DNA of 64,000 bases from Cristatella mucedo (GCA_009760855.2 WPIO01000024.1:1976001-2040000), one strand, 5' to 3'. Numbered from the stretch's first letter, positions 22,080 to 33,895 are shown. Made by a program: numbers and translations. The notes: generated from the sequence alone by a model not told the origin.

Positions 22080-22406
22080 GTAAGTCCAACAGTGGTGGGA
22101 GTTATGTCCCCCACCAAATGGGATTAACCCCCAAAGACAACATTTATTGATTGTGTTTAAAGACAAATCGAGCAAATGACATGCAAATTGGCATACAAAA
22201 AAGTGGCAACATAAGAAATTTTTTATTATAACCATATCTGCCATGTTGACGTTCTGATGATCTGTACAGGTCAATGTCACATATTGCACTGATGCCGAGC
22301 CAAATAACGTCAAATCAACAAATTCAATACCAGTCACTGCAAATATCAAACGATGCAGGACACTTGGTGTCGAATTCCCCACACCACAAATAAAACAATT
22401 AAAACA

Positions 22407-22705
22407 ATTGAAACAAAGAGTCAAATATATTATAAAATAATATAAATTATAATTAACAATTAAACAATTAAATTAACAATAATATAAATTATAATTAACA
22501 ACAAATAATTAACAATTTGACATGTCAAACTGTTGACTGTCGTCACGTTCACAGATCTTTGAAGATCTTTGAATTGAAACAAAGAGTCAAACTTGTACAG
22601 ACAAAATGTCCTTGATCTGTGAACGTGACCGTCGTCACGTTCACAGATCAAGGACATTTTGTGACAGGGACATCTTATGCATACAGACCCATGATGCATA
22701 AGATG
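22407..22705. repeat. Inverted- and direct-repeat cluster
   Basis: A perfect 29-bp inverted repeat (22601-22629 / 22634-22662, 4-bp loop) is followed by a 12-bp one (22671-22682 / 22694-22705). Direct repeats: 19 bp at 22407-22425 and 22573-22591; GTCGTCACGTTCACAGATC at 22539-22557 and 22631-22649; and an AT-rich unit duplicated at about 22438 and 22479. DNA here can form cruciforms. Confidence 0.9.
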
Positions 22706-23189
22706 AGCAGGCGGAGAATGTGAAGCCGGGTGAGCCACACACATATTCCAAATTTCACGTCAATACGGCTTACTATCGGCGAAGCTGTAGAACTGATGAG
22801 GCATATAGTAGCCCTGTTGGGTAAGCATTCAGAGAAGCCAACTTAAGCTGTAAACGCATGTATGTGATGAAAAACAAGACTGTATTGCCAGTTTTATCGC
22901 CATGCAACTTTGAAGCACATACTTAGGAGCGTGTATCCAAATTTCACGCTGATCGGGTCACTATTAGCCTACCTGTGACATTTGTAAGACATGTGAGTGA
23001 AAGGATTATAACGGCTTTGCATTAAAAGAGTCAGCTTTTGATTAAAAAAAGTCTATCTTACTGAGGTTCAATATGCACGCGAGAAGGCTGGAATGATATG
23101 TAACTAAAGGCAATCATATATTCAAATTTTTAAGGTGATCGGATCATTTATTAGGAGATATGACAATAGCGGCAGCAGGCACATGACTG

Positions 23190-23335
23190 TATGCCGTGCT
23201 GGTTCGGCCCAGCGGTTAAGGGTGTTCGCCCGTACGGAGGTCTGGCCGAGGTCGTGGACTCGAGCCCCGCTGCGTATGCGAAGCGCCTGAATAGAGATTG
23301 TTCTCATACGGCGGAACATATCCACGATACCACGA
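23190..23335 (+). mobile_element. SINE2
   Basis: The A-box region is GGCCCAGCGGTTAAGG and the B-box region GTGGACTCGAGCCCC (about 23253-23267), followed by the LINE A-like hairpin start AAGCGCCTGAATAGAGATT. It lies inside repeat C. Confidence 0.8.
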
Positions 23336-23420
23336 TCTCATACCGCCGGACTTCAAACCAAGCTACAGCCGGGTGGCTCTCCTTCGTTCGCCAACACAAA
23401 TATCAAACTATAAATTACAT

Positions 23421-24757
23421 AAATGAGAACTTGAAATTACCTCAATTTCTTTAAAAAGAACCAAATCAACATTTTCAGACTGACTTCCACTAAACGACGA
23501 AATAGTTACATTAAGATAGCACGCCGACCGGTCGCCGGAAAAGACACGACTTGCGGCCGTTGCCTCGTGGGTTATGGCTGCTACAGGAATCGGATCAGCT
23601 GTCCCAGGCTTCAGTAGGTGTGGTAGTAATAGACTCCTTAGTTACCGAGGCGCCGGCGGCTGTAATTTATCAATAAGTTATCCCTAACGATATTTTAATT
23701 GATGAGCAATAAACACTTCCGATTGCTAAACCGATGTAAAAATATTAATATGAACATATTTCTGGCAAGTGAATAAGGTTTCAAGACCCTGGATAGCTGT
23801 TTGCTGCAGTTTACTTTGTGCTTTGGGGCGCGGCTACGCCATGGGCGATCTTGTTTACGCTATTTACGCATTTATAATCGTGTTATAACTACCAGTTGGA
23901 CGTTTAATCTCGAGAGGGTGTCATTATTAAACTAATTTAACGTTTTATGATTTTTCAAAGTGATTTTCTGCTGGTCCGTTTAGGGATAAGTATATTCAGA
24001 GTTCACCAAAAAACCGCAGTTCAGGCTCTGTTATTTTTAAAGAAATAATTGTTCAGAGCTTGAAGTACTACTTTCAGAGTAAATTAATCTTATACAATAA
24101 TTTTATTGACCATGTTCCAGTTATCTGACAACCACCAAAACTTCGGAATGCATTTGTAACCAGTTGATTACTCCATACGCGGATTTCAAAAAACCTAAAA
24201 TGGTTGACCACTATTTAAAGACATATATCCTCAACGGCCACAGAGTGACTTACCATCTTTCGCAAGTCTTGAACTCATTTTCGACTGACACCATGTTTTC
24301 CCCTAACTTAAGGACACTTAAAAAAAGCTAATTCTCACCTGCTACCCAAGGTATTTGGTAGGCGAGTATGATATTAGCCTTGCAAACTTTCGCATCAGAG
24401 GCGACCTTCTTATTACTACCTAATTAATATGCTTCCTCTGCTGTGTAATTTAAGTCCACGGAATTTAATTCTCTTGTGATGCTAACATGTATTATGCATA
24501 GTGCTTTTAAAGCCTTATCTTGATTCTCTGGAATTCTTTTGCCCCTGTATATTGAACTTGCCTCTAATCTTGACTGCCAGCCAGAGCGACGGCAAGTATA
24601 TTTTTGATATAAAAAATATTCTTCAATTCGACGCATGGACGTATTACTGAACACCTTAGTAAGCATTTCAAATAATATTGAGTATACACATACAGGCCGA
24701 TTGATTTGAAATTAAATTTTTGGAGTAAGTTGTTACACTGTCGAATAAACTACTCAC
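23421..24757. other. No assigned feature
   Basis: No repeat recognised. A minus-strand open frame at 24424-24666 (contains RIPENQDKALKALCIIHVSI) reads like protein and may be an exon downstream of 24758-24988, but splice sites are ambiguous. Confidence 0.3.
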
Positions 24758-24988
24758 TCTGTGACCACAAGCATTCATTTGAATTTAGTCCGGGCCCCCA
24801 TTTGCCAATTGCATGAGCTTCTATGAGGATTTCGTTAAGTTTAACCAACTCCTTGACCAGCCAATGATGAAATAAAAGCGACCTTGTGACTATGAGAAAG
24901 TCTGGTGTTAAATAAGCTACGGTGCACAAATATGATTTCGATATTCCTTTGACTAGTTGAACGCGAGACGACATTTGCTTGGCCGGAG
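24758..24988 (-). CDS. Candidate exon with strong splice sites
   Basis: The acceptor TTTTATTATTTCAG, preceded by a long T tract, and the donor TCACAGA|GTGAGT enclose 231 bp open throughout. The peptide includes SSRVQLVKGISKSYLCTVAY, TPDFLIVTRSLLFHHW and LVKELVKLNEILIEAHAI, an alternation of beta-like and helical segments with no low complexity. No family recognised. Splice strength and length make this one of the better unassigned exons. Confidence 0.48.
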
Positions 24989-25599
24989 CTGAAATAATAA
25001 AAAAAATTTTATTTCCACGGGGGAAAGCCTTCACGTATTTAAATTCACATAGTTTTTGAGGCACTGCCACTTCTTTTTGCATCCTTAAACGATATTAGGC
25101 AGCTCTAAACTAACTTTCCCTTACCATAAATTCATTGCTTTTAAAGCAAATGCAACCAGTGGGAATTTCCAAATTTTTGAAGTTTGCAGTTTAATAAGCA
25201 GAAGATCGAAAGTGATCCCTAGTGACAAGGATTTTTTTATTGTATTTCCAAAAATTCAAATTACTGACTGCGCTTTGTATGTATATTAGTGCTTTGTAGT
25301 TTGTCCTCATTCCATGAGAGGTACACAACTTTTCACTGGGTACTGCCTATTTTGGGTTTTGAAAATAGGAACATTTGTTTCCTCAGACATTTATTGTCTA
25401 ATTTTAATTTCAAGCATAGTTTCATTAGAAAAATAAATTCACCAAAAATTCTCAACGCGTAGTAAGAAGCTTTAGTTTTTACCTGCAGGAAAAACTAAGA
25501 TACCTGCCTTTCTTTCAAATTTTAGTTCATCAGGAAGTGACTTTGGTTAGACATTTGCACAGTATCAGCAAGTGAATTTTAATGTCTCCACAATAAGAA

Positions 25600-25775
25600 T
25601 AATAATAATTTATTTAAAATAGTGCATTCAGAGAACTTAATATCTTTTTAGGCACAAAAAATTTGGTGCAAACGAAGCACGATCGAATAGTTAATGGTGG
25701 CATGTTCAATAAACAGCAGGAATAACATAGTTAGGGGTGACACGCACGGGGTCAGCATGCAAGCATGGTTAGTGG
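25600..25775 (-). mobile_element. LINE A 3' tail, minus strand
   Basis: (AAT)n, hairpin tail and CAGCATGCAAGCATGG block. Cut at about 25775, where LINE B begins. Confidence 0.8.
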
Positions 25776-26439
25776 CAGGTCATCGTTTGAATCGGTTGCT
25801 ATCAGGTCTTCATCAAAGACAATGCCTCTCACCGTTGTGATATACCGGCCTCCTTCTGGCTGTCTAAACTTGTTTATAGAGGAGTTTTCAGAGTTCCTCG
25901 CTAAAATATTTGTGTGTGACAGGCCGCGACTGATTGTGGGAGACTTCAATATTCACGTTGACAACCCTAGCAACAGCCTGGTCCGCTCATTTCTTGACTG
26001 TCTGGAGAATCTTGGTTTGGCCCAACACGTTAATCATAGCACCCACGTCGGTGGTTACATTCTAGATCTCGTGATCACTAAGGATGTCCTGCCCACTGAC
26101 TTTTTGGTGTGCCCACTGACCCTCTCAGATCAATGTTTGGTCTCGTTTACAGTTCCTGCTCCCTCGTACGTGCAGGGCAATGTCGAATTTGCCAAACGAC
26201 GTAACTTACAAAGCATTGACATGGACAAGTTTTTGAAATCTGTTTGTGATGCAGGCCTTCTTGATCTGCACTCAGACTCGACCTGCAGCCTCGATACCTT
26301 TACTGATGCGATGAACATGACACTCAGGAGTGCTCTTGACAAGCATGCTCCCGTTCGCTCTATCCGTGTTGAAAGTAGTCGAGATTACTTTCAATTTACA
26401 AAAAACTCCTTAAGATGCCCCGTGTTAAGCGCAGGCTGA
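25765..26439 (+). pseudogene. LINE B endonuclease domain, C-terminal part
   Basis: The frame includes VVIYRPPSG, RLIVGDFNIHVDNPSNS (the GDFN motif with catalytic Asp and Asn), HVGGYILDLVIT (LDLV) and PLTLSDQCLVSFTV (SDH-like, here SDQ, so the catalytic His seems lost). The first catalytic Glu lies upstream and is missing because the copy is 5'-truncated. It would nick target DNA during retrotransposition. Confidence 0.92.
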
Positions 26440-26810
26440 AATGTCGTTTCGAGAAATTAGGGTCTGAGGCAGACCTAGTCAATTTTAAAGACTTCCTTCG
26501 AGTTTACACCCGAAAGCTTGAAAATGCCAGGGCTTCTTTTTTCATTAGAAAACTGAATTCCTGCCAGTCTGACACTAAACAGATTTATACGACAGTAAAC
26601 CATTTACTGGCCAACGCTGTCAGGTCTGACTCCCCAGATATTATGGGCTCAGCCAAAAAGTTTTCAGCCTTCTTTACTGAAAAAACTGTGCACATTCGTG
26701 CCTCCATTAAGCCCCCTCCGACCAAAGCAATCGCCGTTCCTCAACCTGTGACCTTTCTTAAAAGGTTCTCTGACGTTTCCCATGATGTGGCTGCCTTGAA
26801 TAAGGTCTAG
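26415..26810 (+). pseudogene. LINE B linker between endonuclease and RT
   Basis: Overlaps the previous frame by 25 bp in another phase, showing a frameshift. It contains FKDFLRVYTRKLENARASFF, the FFTEKTVHIRASI block typical of the pre-RT region, and ends at a stop near 26810. Confidence 0.85.
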
Positions 26811-26910
26811 CAAAAAGAGCTCGTCTCCTGAAGACCCTATACCTTCATCTCTGTGGTCTTCACTTGCAGAACAACTTAGCCCTGCCATAACCAAGATTTT
26901 TAATGCTTCT

Positions 26911-27606
26911 TTGGGAAAAGGGATCTTCCCCAAGTCCTTCAAATCGGCAATCGTTAGACCTATTCTTAAAAAACCTGGACTAGACACAGAGGTCCTAGCA
27001 AACTATCGTCCAGTTTCCCTTCTTCCATTCTTATCAAAGATTCTTGAAAAAATTGTTGCTAAGCAGCTAGTTGAACATATTAAAAATAATGGAATGTCTG
27101 AAACATTTCAATCAGGTGTTAAGAGGCAGCACTCTACCAAAACTGCTCTCCTCCGTGTTAACAATGACATTCTACGTGGCAACGACGACGGGAATGTCAC
27201 TGCCCTAGCTCTGCTAGATCTGTCTGCTGCCTTCGAAACCCTTGATCACGAAGTTCTGCTTGAACGACTGAGAACAACAATCGGTCTGGCTGACGAAGCA
27301 CTGGCGTGGTTTAAACCATACTTGTCTGATCGTGTTTAATCCGTGTCGTGTGGGGGTCAGGTCTCAGACATGAGAAGGGTCACCTGTGGAGTCCCTCAAG
27401 GATCTGTACTTGGTCCTTTGGTGTTCTCCATTTATACGCAACTTCTGGGAAAAGTGATTAAGGCCCATGGAATAGGATATCACTTCTATGCTGACGATAC
27501 TCAGTTGTATTTGTCATTTAAACCGTCGGAATCTGCTGCAGCAACTGAGAAACTGAATGCTTGCCTTGCCGATATTCGATCCTTGATGTCGAAAAACTTC
27601 CTGTAA
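26911..27606 (+). pseudogene. LINE B RT core, broken by a stop
   Basis: Two same-frame segments (26911-27339 and 27343-27606) are split by a single TAA at 27337. The first has FKSAIVRPILKK, the SLLPFLSKILEKIVAKQL block, SGVKRQHSTKTALL and motif A as LDLSAAFETLDHEVLL (second Asp region changed to Glu-Thr). The second has [10 protein letters not shown] and [15 protein letters not shown] at 27604 ends it. Confidence 0.92.
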
Positions 27607-27654
27607 TTAAATGACGATAAAACCGAACTGCTTCTCATAGGACACCCTAAGTGT

Positions 27655-28430
27655 GTGGCTGGATTAAAAGGCTTTGCTGTTCTAATAGGCGATGCTATTG
27701 TGCGACCTTCACCACGTGCTCGTAATTTAGGTGTCGTGTTCGACAGCTGCCTCATTTTCAAAAGCTTCATTCAGAAGACTCCCTCTACAGCTAGCCATCC
27801 CATCCGATCCCTATCCAAGATTAGGAGCTTTCTCCCACAGTGGCTTGTAAGAAATTTAACTAGCTCTTTAGTTCTGTCTCGGCTTGATTATTGTAATTCC
27901 CTTTTGGCTGGGCTACCAAAGAAAGCTATTATGCCACTACAGCTGACTATGAATATGGCTGCAAGGCTGGTCTTCAAGTCCCAGCGGTTTGAGCACGTGT
28001 CACCTTTGCTGGAAGAGCTAGGATGGTTGCCGGTTGAGCAAAGGATACAGAGCAAAGTTCTTACGCTGACCCACAAGGCCCGCCACGGCTTGGCTCCGTC
28101 ATACCTAGCTGAACTGCTACATCAGTTTCAGCCTGTTCGCGCCCTCAGGTCCTGTGTGGACAATAAATTAGCTGACCCATTCCTCCGCTTAAAGACAGTT
28201 GGCGACAGAAGCTTTAGCTCTGCAGGTCCTAGACTGTGGAACTCGCTTCCACACTTCTTACGCAACGACATCTACTCTCCAACTGCCGACTATGGCACAT
28301 CTTTTTCAGCGGTCCTGAACTGCTACTTCTATGCTTCTCACTACCTCAACTGCTCTCCTAACTCTGCTATGCTTCCCACTTTCTCTTTGTTGCGTGAGAC
28401 GAAGTCCGTTGGGTACCGAATGCGTGACAT
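27655..28430 (+). pseudogene. LINE B RT C-terminal region
   Basis: Contains RARNLGVVFDSCL, SRLDYCNSLLAGLPKKAI, SPLLEELGWLPVEQRIQSKV and AGPRLWNSLPHFLRND. At about 28430 the frame runs into inserted LINE A sequence and ends there with a foreign tail (to 28518). Confidence 0.9.
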
Positions 28431-29131
28431 CTCGTCTCGACTTCGGCAACTCACTGCTTACTGGCCTACCAGCATGTACGATCAGGCGATTGCAGCTGGT
28501 GCAAAACTCGGCAGCTAGGCTTGTCTCTCGTGAGCGTCGCAGTTGCCACATTACTCCACTTCTCGCCGACCTGCACTGGTGACCAGTCTAGCAACGGATT
28601 GACTTCAAGGTTTTGTCGCTCACTTTTAGGTCTCTTCATTCTATGGCTCCAGCCTATCTTTCAGATATACTACCCCATCAGGCAAAGCATCGTACCACTC
28701 GCTTTTCGGAATCCAACAGTCTAGAAATACCTCGTACAAACCTTAAATCCTTTGGAGACCGTGCATTTAGCTCGTATGCTCCCACAGCCTGGAACTCCCT
28801 CCCGACCTGCATCAGAACATCTCCTGACCTGACCACATTTAAAAGAAACTTAAAAACATACCTATTTAGGACAGCATTTAGTGGGTCCTTGTGATTCGTC
28901 CTCGATGTGCTTATGCGTGCTGACACTGTTCATGCTGCCACTAACCACATTTGCATGCTGGCCCAGTGCATGTAACCCCTAATCATGTTATTCATTTTGT
29001 TTGTTTTTCAAGCATGATTTTACTTACTATTCTATTGCGTATCACTTTGCAGCAAATGTAAAGCGCCTAGAAAGAGATTAAGTTCTCTGAGGGCGCTTTA
29101 TCAAGTGCAATATTATTATTATTATTAATAT
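28431..29131 (+). mobile_element. LINE A, 5'-truncated, nested in LINE B
   Basis: Starts inside the TSRLDF(C)[12 protein letters not shown] block and runs through MAPAYLSDILPHQAK, SFGDRAFSSYAP, NLKTYLFRTAFSGSL, the 3' UTR, hairpin and (ATT)n. LINE B reads GAATGCGT before and ACCGAAAGCC after it, matching uninterrupted LINE B at 10880-10905 apart from one base. Confidence 0.93.
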
Positions 29132-29234
29132 TACCGAAAGCCGCTTAGGCTGTGAGTGTGCTATACAAAACTCTCCTGCGTAACACCACATGGTCTTTAT
29201 GACTTTGGGAGTTACTGACAGAGATACAATACAA
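29132..29234 (+). mobile_element. LINE B 3' end after the nested insertion
   Basis: ACCGAAAGCCGCTTAGGC, the ATGGTCTTTATGACTT block and a terminal GAGATACAATACAATACAT tail, the LINE B-specific ending. Confidence 0.9.
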
Positions 29235-29555
29235 TACATGTACAGTGTCAGCACGCATAAGCACATAAAGGACGAATCACAGAGACCGACTAAGTGCTGT
29301 TACAGATATGAGCAATTTTAATTTTTTTTAAATGTGGTGAAGTCAGGGTTTATCGCGACGGAAGTCGGGACTGAGTTACAGGCTTTGGGAGCATAAAAAC
29401 TAAAGGAGTGGTCTCCAAAGAATTCGAGATTTGTACGAGGCATGGGTAAACAGCTAGATTCCAAAAAGCGGGTGGCGCAATGCTTGGCCCACTGAGGGGA
29501 GCTGGCCTGATAAGTAGACTGGAGCCAAATAATGAAGGGACCTAAAAGTGATTAA
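29235..29555 (-). mobile_element. LINE A 3' region, minus strand
   Basis: Opposite in orientation to the LINE A about 100 bp away, covering the same 3' region (GACGAATCACAG, GGCTTTGGGAGCAT). It lacks the hairpin tail. Together they make a long inverted repeat. Confidence 0.85.
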
Positions 29556-32500
29556 CTTTAGGGGTCTTGACAGTTATGCTGGAGACGAAGCAACTAAGTT
29601 TGATTCTATTGAAAATCACAGTGCCTGAGCACGTAAAAAACGATTAACAATTATGTGCGAATTATTAAAGAAGGCTCTTGTAGAAATTCAGATTTTTGTA
29701 ATTTTAGCAAGCTATTAAATGTTGTGTCGTGCGTAGTGAGTTAGTACTAGCTTGTGCTTCGTGCTTCATACTTCGTCAGACTTTCATATCGGGTACACTA
29801 ACTGTTACTGGGTGCACCCAACCTTGAATATTAGAAAAAGACAACAATTTAGGCAGATAAGCTCTTTTCTTTTCAATTTTTTTTTACAAAAATCTTGTTT
29901 TCAAAAACATTTTAACCTAAACGTTCCTGGCATTCAGTTAATTGCTTCCATTTTTATGGCAGATAAAAACTAAAATATCTGCTTGAATCTCGGATTTTCC
30001 TGTATCAGGAAATAATAGTAGTAAGATATTTGCATAATAAAAGAAGAGAATTTAAATCTTTTCGAGGGTCCATTATACATACTGGACATATCGGAAACGA
30101 AGCAGGTAAGTTGGATTGCAAAGAAAGTCGCAAGTCACAGTTAGTACACGAGCCCATAAATAGCAAATACATTGGACTTGCTAGTTCTCGTGGGATCGCA
30201 ATTGTAGGGGTTCAGATTTTTCAATTTCATCAAGCCAATTTACAATGTGACGATAGCCGGTAGTTAGTTGCCAGCCAGTGCAATTATTTAAAATAAAGGC
30301 TAGATCTCCAAATAATTTGAGACTCGTAACTAGGCTTAGCGACAGAAAAAACAAGGATCAGTTGGAATAATCTGAAGTGAAGCATTTCCGTTCTGCAAGC
30401 TTGAGCAAATAAACTAACTAATACTCGAGTAAAAAAACCGATGAGTCGATAAGCTTCTTGATGTAGAGCAACGGCGTCGTCGAGAAGCGATGTTACGTGG
30501 CATTTGATTCTTCTACCACAGACATCCGTTGGTGCTTTGAAATCACCTCATTGTGCACTCACAATAAACTTATAGTGGGTAGTTGTATAGGTATGAAGAA
30601 GTCATAGTTACACTGGTGAGATCAGCAGTATCATTCTTATCTTGCGAAATCAGTCTTGCGGCATTTTCTGTTATTATTTAGATGACACATGTAGACTTGA
30701 ATGTAGACCTAATATATGCCAATGCATTTAACTTAGTAAAAATTTTTCCACAAGGGTGGCCACTGTAAAAGAATAGCCACATGAAACTTTGCTTGCCTTT
30801 CAGCAAATAGTACTTAGGAACGACGTAGCCCAGGACAACTTCGGGGTTGATTCAGTTGGATGGCTTTTTGTGCGCCACTATAGGTTAAGACGTTATAGCT
30901 ATTATTAACAACTAGCAGTCTGATATGATTATTATCTCCTTATGCTACTGTATCTATTTCTAGAGTGTTTTACTGCTGTGCGACGGTTGACTCCGTTTCT
31001 CCAGTGATGGGCTACCTGAAGTAAGCTCGGCAGACCAGGAAAGCAAATAACAATGCAAAAATGACGATAAGGCAGGCTGATCATATCCAACCCGACGAAT
31101 TTGCCGGTTCCGAGCGATGCATAAATTATTTTTTCTGAACGCTCCATTAAGATGCATAACTTGCTTATTCCCAGCTCTGAGCTCGGTTATGAATTAAATG
31201 TGAACTGCAACGGCAAAATTTCACCAAGGAGGTTGCATGCAATTATAAGTTAATAATCAGCCTCAAAAGCTCATATACAAACAAAACAAATTTAAAGAAC
31301 TACTAAATGCTTAACAAACAGGCTTTCTTACGTAAGTGTTTCTTTTAATGCTTAGCCTCAGAAATTATTGTTTGAGCATGCAATCAATCATATAATCCCC
31401 CAGATCTTAAAACTGACTGATCCGGCTATCCAGAGCTTTCCGTTGCTTTCTCTGATGACGTCTTCTGCACACGTTCCTGTTCCACTAAAAACAAAACGAG
31501 CAAGCACACCCACATTTCGAGAACATTTGGTCGTATTCATTTAGATCGAAAGTCCATTAAAAACTCTCCATTTAGGTATGACGCCTTTAAATTTTTTAGT
31601 GAATGCTTAAGAACAACATGAGAAACTGTTTATTACCTTATTAAGTAATACTTAAACAATCTTCATTTCTATTTTGAATGCCAGAAAAATAATTCAAAGC
31701 TCTTGGTAAAATTTTGGCTATTACAGAAAAGTGGATATGACTCTACACTAGTATTTTTACTGCATAGAACCCTAGTAATCTCCGTGATTCTTCTTATAAC
31801 TGCAATGATACTAATAAAAGAAAATTTTAGAGCTCTCTCAGAGAACTACATACATTTCTAGGCACTCTGCATCTGCTGAAACGGAAGCACTTTAATATTG
31901 TTAATGATAGCACTCACAGCACCTGAAAGAATGAGCATTTATAAGACGATTCATACAAATCCTGCAAAAGCTGCAAGATGAGTAGTTATTTCTTCTTTTT
32001 AGACTTCGTCCACTCAGGAGATATTGCGATGTCAATTGATTGAAAATTGAGTACCCGTGCAACAAAATCTTTTACTCTATTGAACTACGGACGTCCTGTT
32101 ACGAGATAATCATTAGCTGCTACTATTACCTTGAGTAACTTCCACCAGAAAATGTCTCTATCGTTACTATCAACAGTTTAGAAAAACCTCAAATCACTGC
32201 CTAACTGCCTTGTTTCACGGAAGTTTCGTTCGTTTAGGTAATACAATATTTTTCGATATATGGGTTTGGTTTTGTGTTTTCCTAAAAGTTTTCGAGTAAT
32301 TACTTGGTCTAATTTAATATCTGGAGGTTTTCTGTCTTTCGCATTATTACCAGCAGCTTATCAGAAAAAGGTGAATATTTACAATAGCATAGCTTGAATT
32401 ACAAAAAAGCCTTTGGAACCACGGGGCCAGTGTCGCGGAGATCACATAAAAACAAAGCTAAGCGCATCTTTTAAAGATTATCAATAGAGATTACAGAATC

Positions 32501-33383
32501 TAGCCGACGGAGGTGGCACTGTTTGAAGCTCTGAGATGAACTCACTTGTGCTAATGGTTAGCGGCCTAGATGGCGAGCAGACAGATGCTCCGGCGACAGA
32601 TATGGACAAGTGCGCCCAAAGTCTGTCCGTTCGTATATTTCAGCATTGCATATACCATAGCTATACTATATCCTAGTGTATAATTTATCACCGGTATGCA
32701 AACGAAACAAGCCAGGTTATGAAAATGCTTTAGATAATTTCCGGTTCTAAAGTTTTAAGAACAATAAGCTGAGCATTTCTAAATCCACGGATTGCTAAAT
32801 ATAAATCGGTATCTTTAGTTTAGCAATTTTACTCAAAGCTTCGAACGAGTAAGTTGTATACAGTGATGGGAGCTGCGGAAAATGACTAATCAACAGCTTC
32901 GAGTTTGCGGCTGTACAGTAGCAAACTGGAATTACTTGGGAGTCATAAATGCTTTTCGTTTGGTGTTCACACCCGCTATAAGAACCTGTCTGCATCGCTG
33001 CGATTTCACTGACTATTTAGCCTTCTTAGGAAATTTGGCACCACCAGAAATTTGTCGTGAATCTGGAAGGATGTGCACTATTACTGGAGCTGTGTTTGCG
33101 GTGAAAGTATTGAGCGGAAGAGCCGCTGCAGCGTGTCCTCAATACTTGGCATATACATTGCTGTGTTATAACTTTTTTGGACAATTAGCTTCCATCTCGT
33201 ACTAGGTGTACATTCGAAACATGACTTGATCTTAGCTGAGTCATGGTTTGTGCAATATGCGTACATGAGTGTCTGAATTGTGACGTGACGTATGTCCGTC
33301 GGTAGCGTCGTGAGGCCAATATGAATAAGCGGGTGCAATGCACGGGAGTTTTCTATAGCCCACACAAAACCTACGCGGATTTC
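29556..33383. other. Repeat-poor stretch
   Basis: Apart from a LINE A tail at 31795-31925 I see no repeat family. Open frames (30030-30263, 32882-33205 and others) have no domain or clean paired splice sites. Probably intron or intergenic. Confidence 0.4.
31795..31925 (-). mobile_element. LINE A tail remnant
   Basis: CTCAGAGAACTACAT and TTTCTAGGCACT retain the hairpin tail; old and diverged. Confidence 0.6.
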
Positions 33384-33895
33384 AGTATATATATATATAT
33401 ATATATATTTAATTTGTATAGCGCCCCAAGAGAACTTAATATCTATTCAGGCGCGTCACATGTGCCTCGGGGCTCGAGCCCACAACCTCAGCCAGACCTT
33501 GGTCGGGGCGAGCACCTTAACCAATGGACCAAACCAGCACGGCATACATTTGGTACCCAAAAGATTTGCTGTCACAAAATGTTGGATTCAAAACTAAAAC
33601 CACTTGTCTTGAGAAATGACTTTTTAGATATTCCAAACCAAAATAGGCAATATTGCTAAGGCTAATAGGCAGCTTTGTTGAATTTGGTTTGTTAAAATGC
33701 TTGGTGCTGCCATATTGGAAACTGAAAAGCAAAATAATTATAACTATAACTGAAAATGCACTTACTGCCACTTATGATACAAATCTCTTTCTACGCACTT
33801 TAAATTCCCTGGAAATTATGCACGCAACTGGTTAAAGGTGGAAATCTCATTGATATTCCACTAAAAATAAATAATAATAATAATAATAATAATAA
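33384..33895 (-). mobile_element. SINE2 with (TA)n tail plus linker, duplicated block copy 1
   Basis: On the minus strand a SINE2 (33413-33545; GGTTAAGGTGCTCGCCCC head, GGGCTCGAGCCCC B-box region, hairpin GCGCCTGAATAGATATTAAG) ends in (TA)n at 33388-33410. The following 330 bp (TTGGATTCAAAACTAAAACC to CTGGTTAAAGGTG) recur at 55755-56085. Confidence 0.85.

Larger units (their letters stand above)
22092..23420 (+). repeat. Repeat C, copy 1 (unclassified dispersed element)
   Basis: Matches the reverse complement of 62273-63115 in two blocks. One begins GGAGTTATGTCCC and passes CATTTATTGAT, GCATACAAA and GACCTGTACAGGTCA-like words. The other carries AAATTTCA/GATCGG words and ends TCTCATACCGCCG..TTCGCCAA..AAATATCA.ACTATAAA. 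Copy 1 is longer because of an inverted-repeat cluster (22407-22705) and an embedded SINE2 (23190-23335). Three spaced units of AAATTT(C)..GATCGG.TCA.TATTAG recur near 22752, 22940 and 23125. No protein recognised. Confidence 0.6.
25777..28430 (+). mobile_element. LINE B, longest copy (endonuclease and RT)
   Basis: It carries the C-terminal part of an AP-type endonuclease, a linker, RT and the C-terminal region on +, in several frames. It is interrupted at 28430 by a LINE A insertion and resumes at 29132. The family belongs to the CR1/L2/Rex1 group of non-LTR retrotransposons by its EN-RT order and [10 protein letters not shown] motif. Confidence 0.95.

Noticed and set aside
22074-22424. 116-codon minus frame resembling a Cys-rich membrane protein
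   Set aside because: It lies entirely within repeat C and its palindrome-rich neighbour; the second repeat C copy does not preserve the frame.
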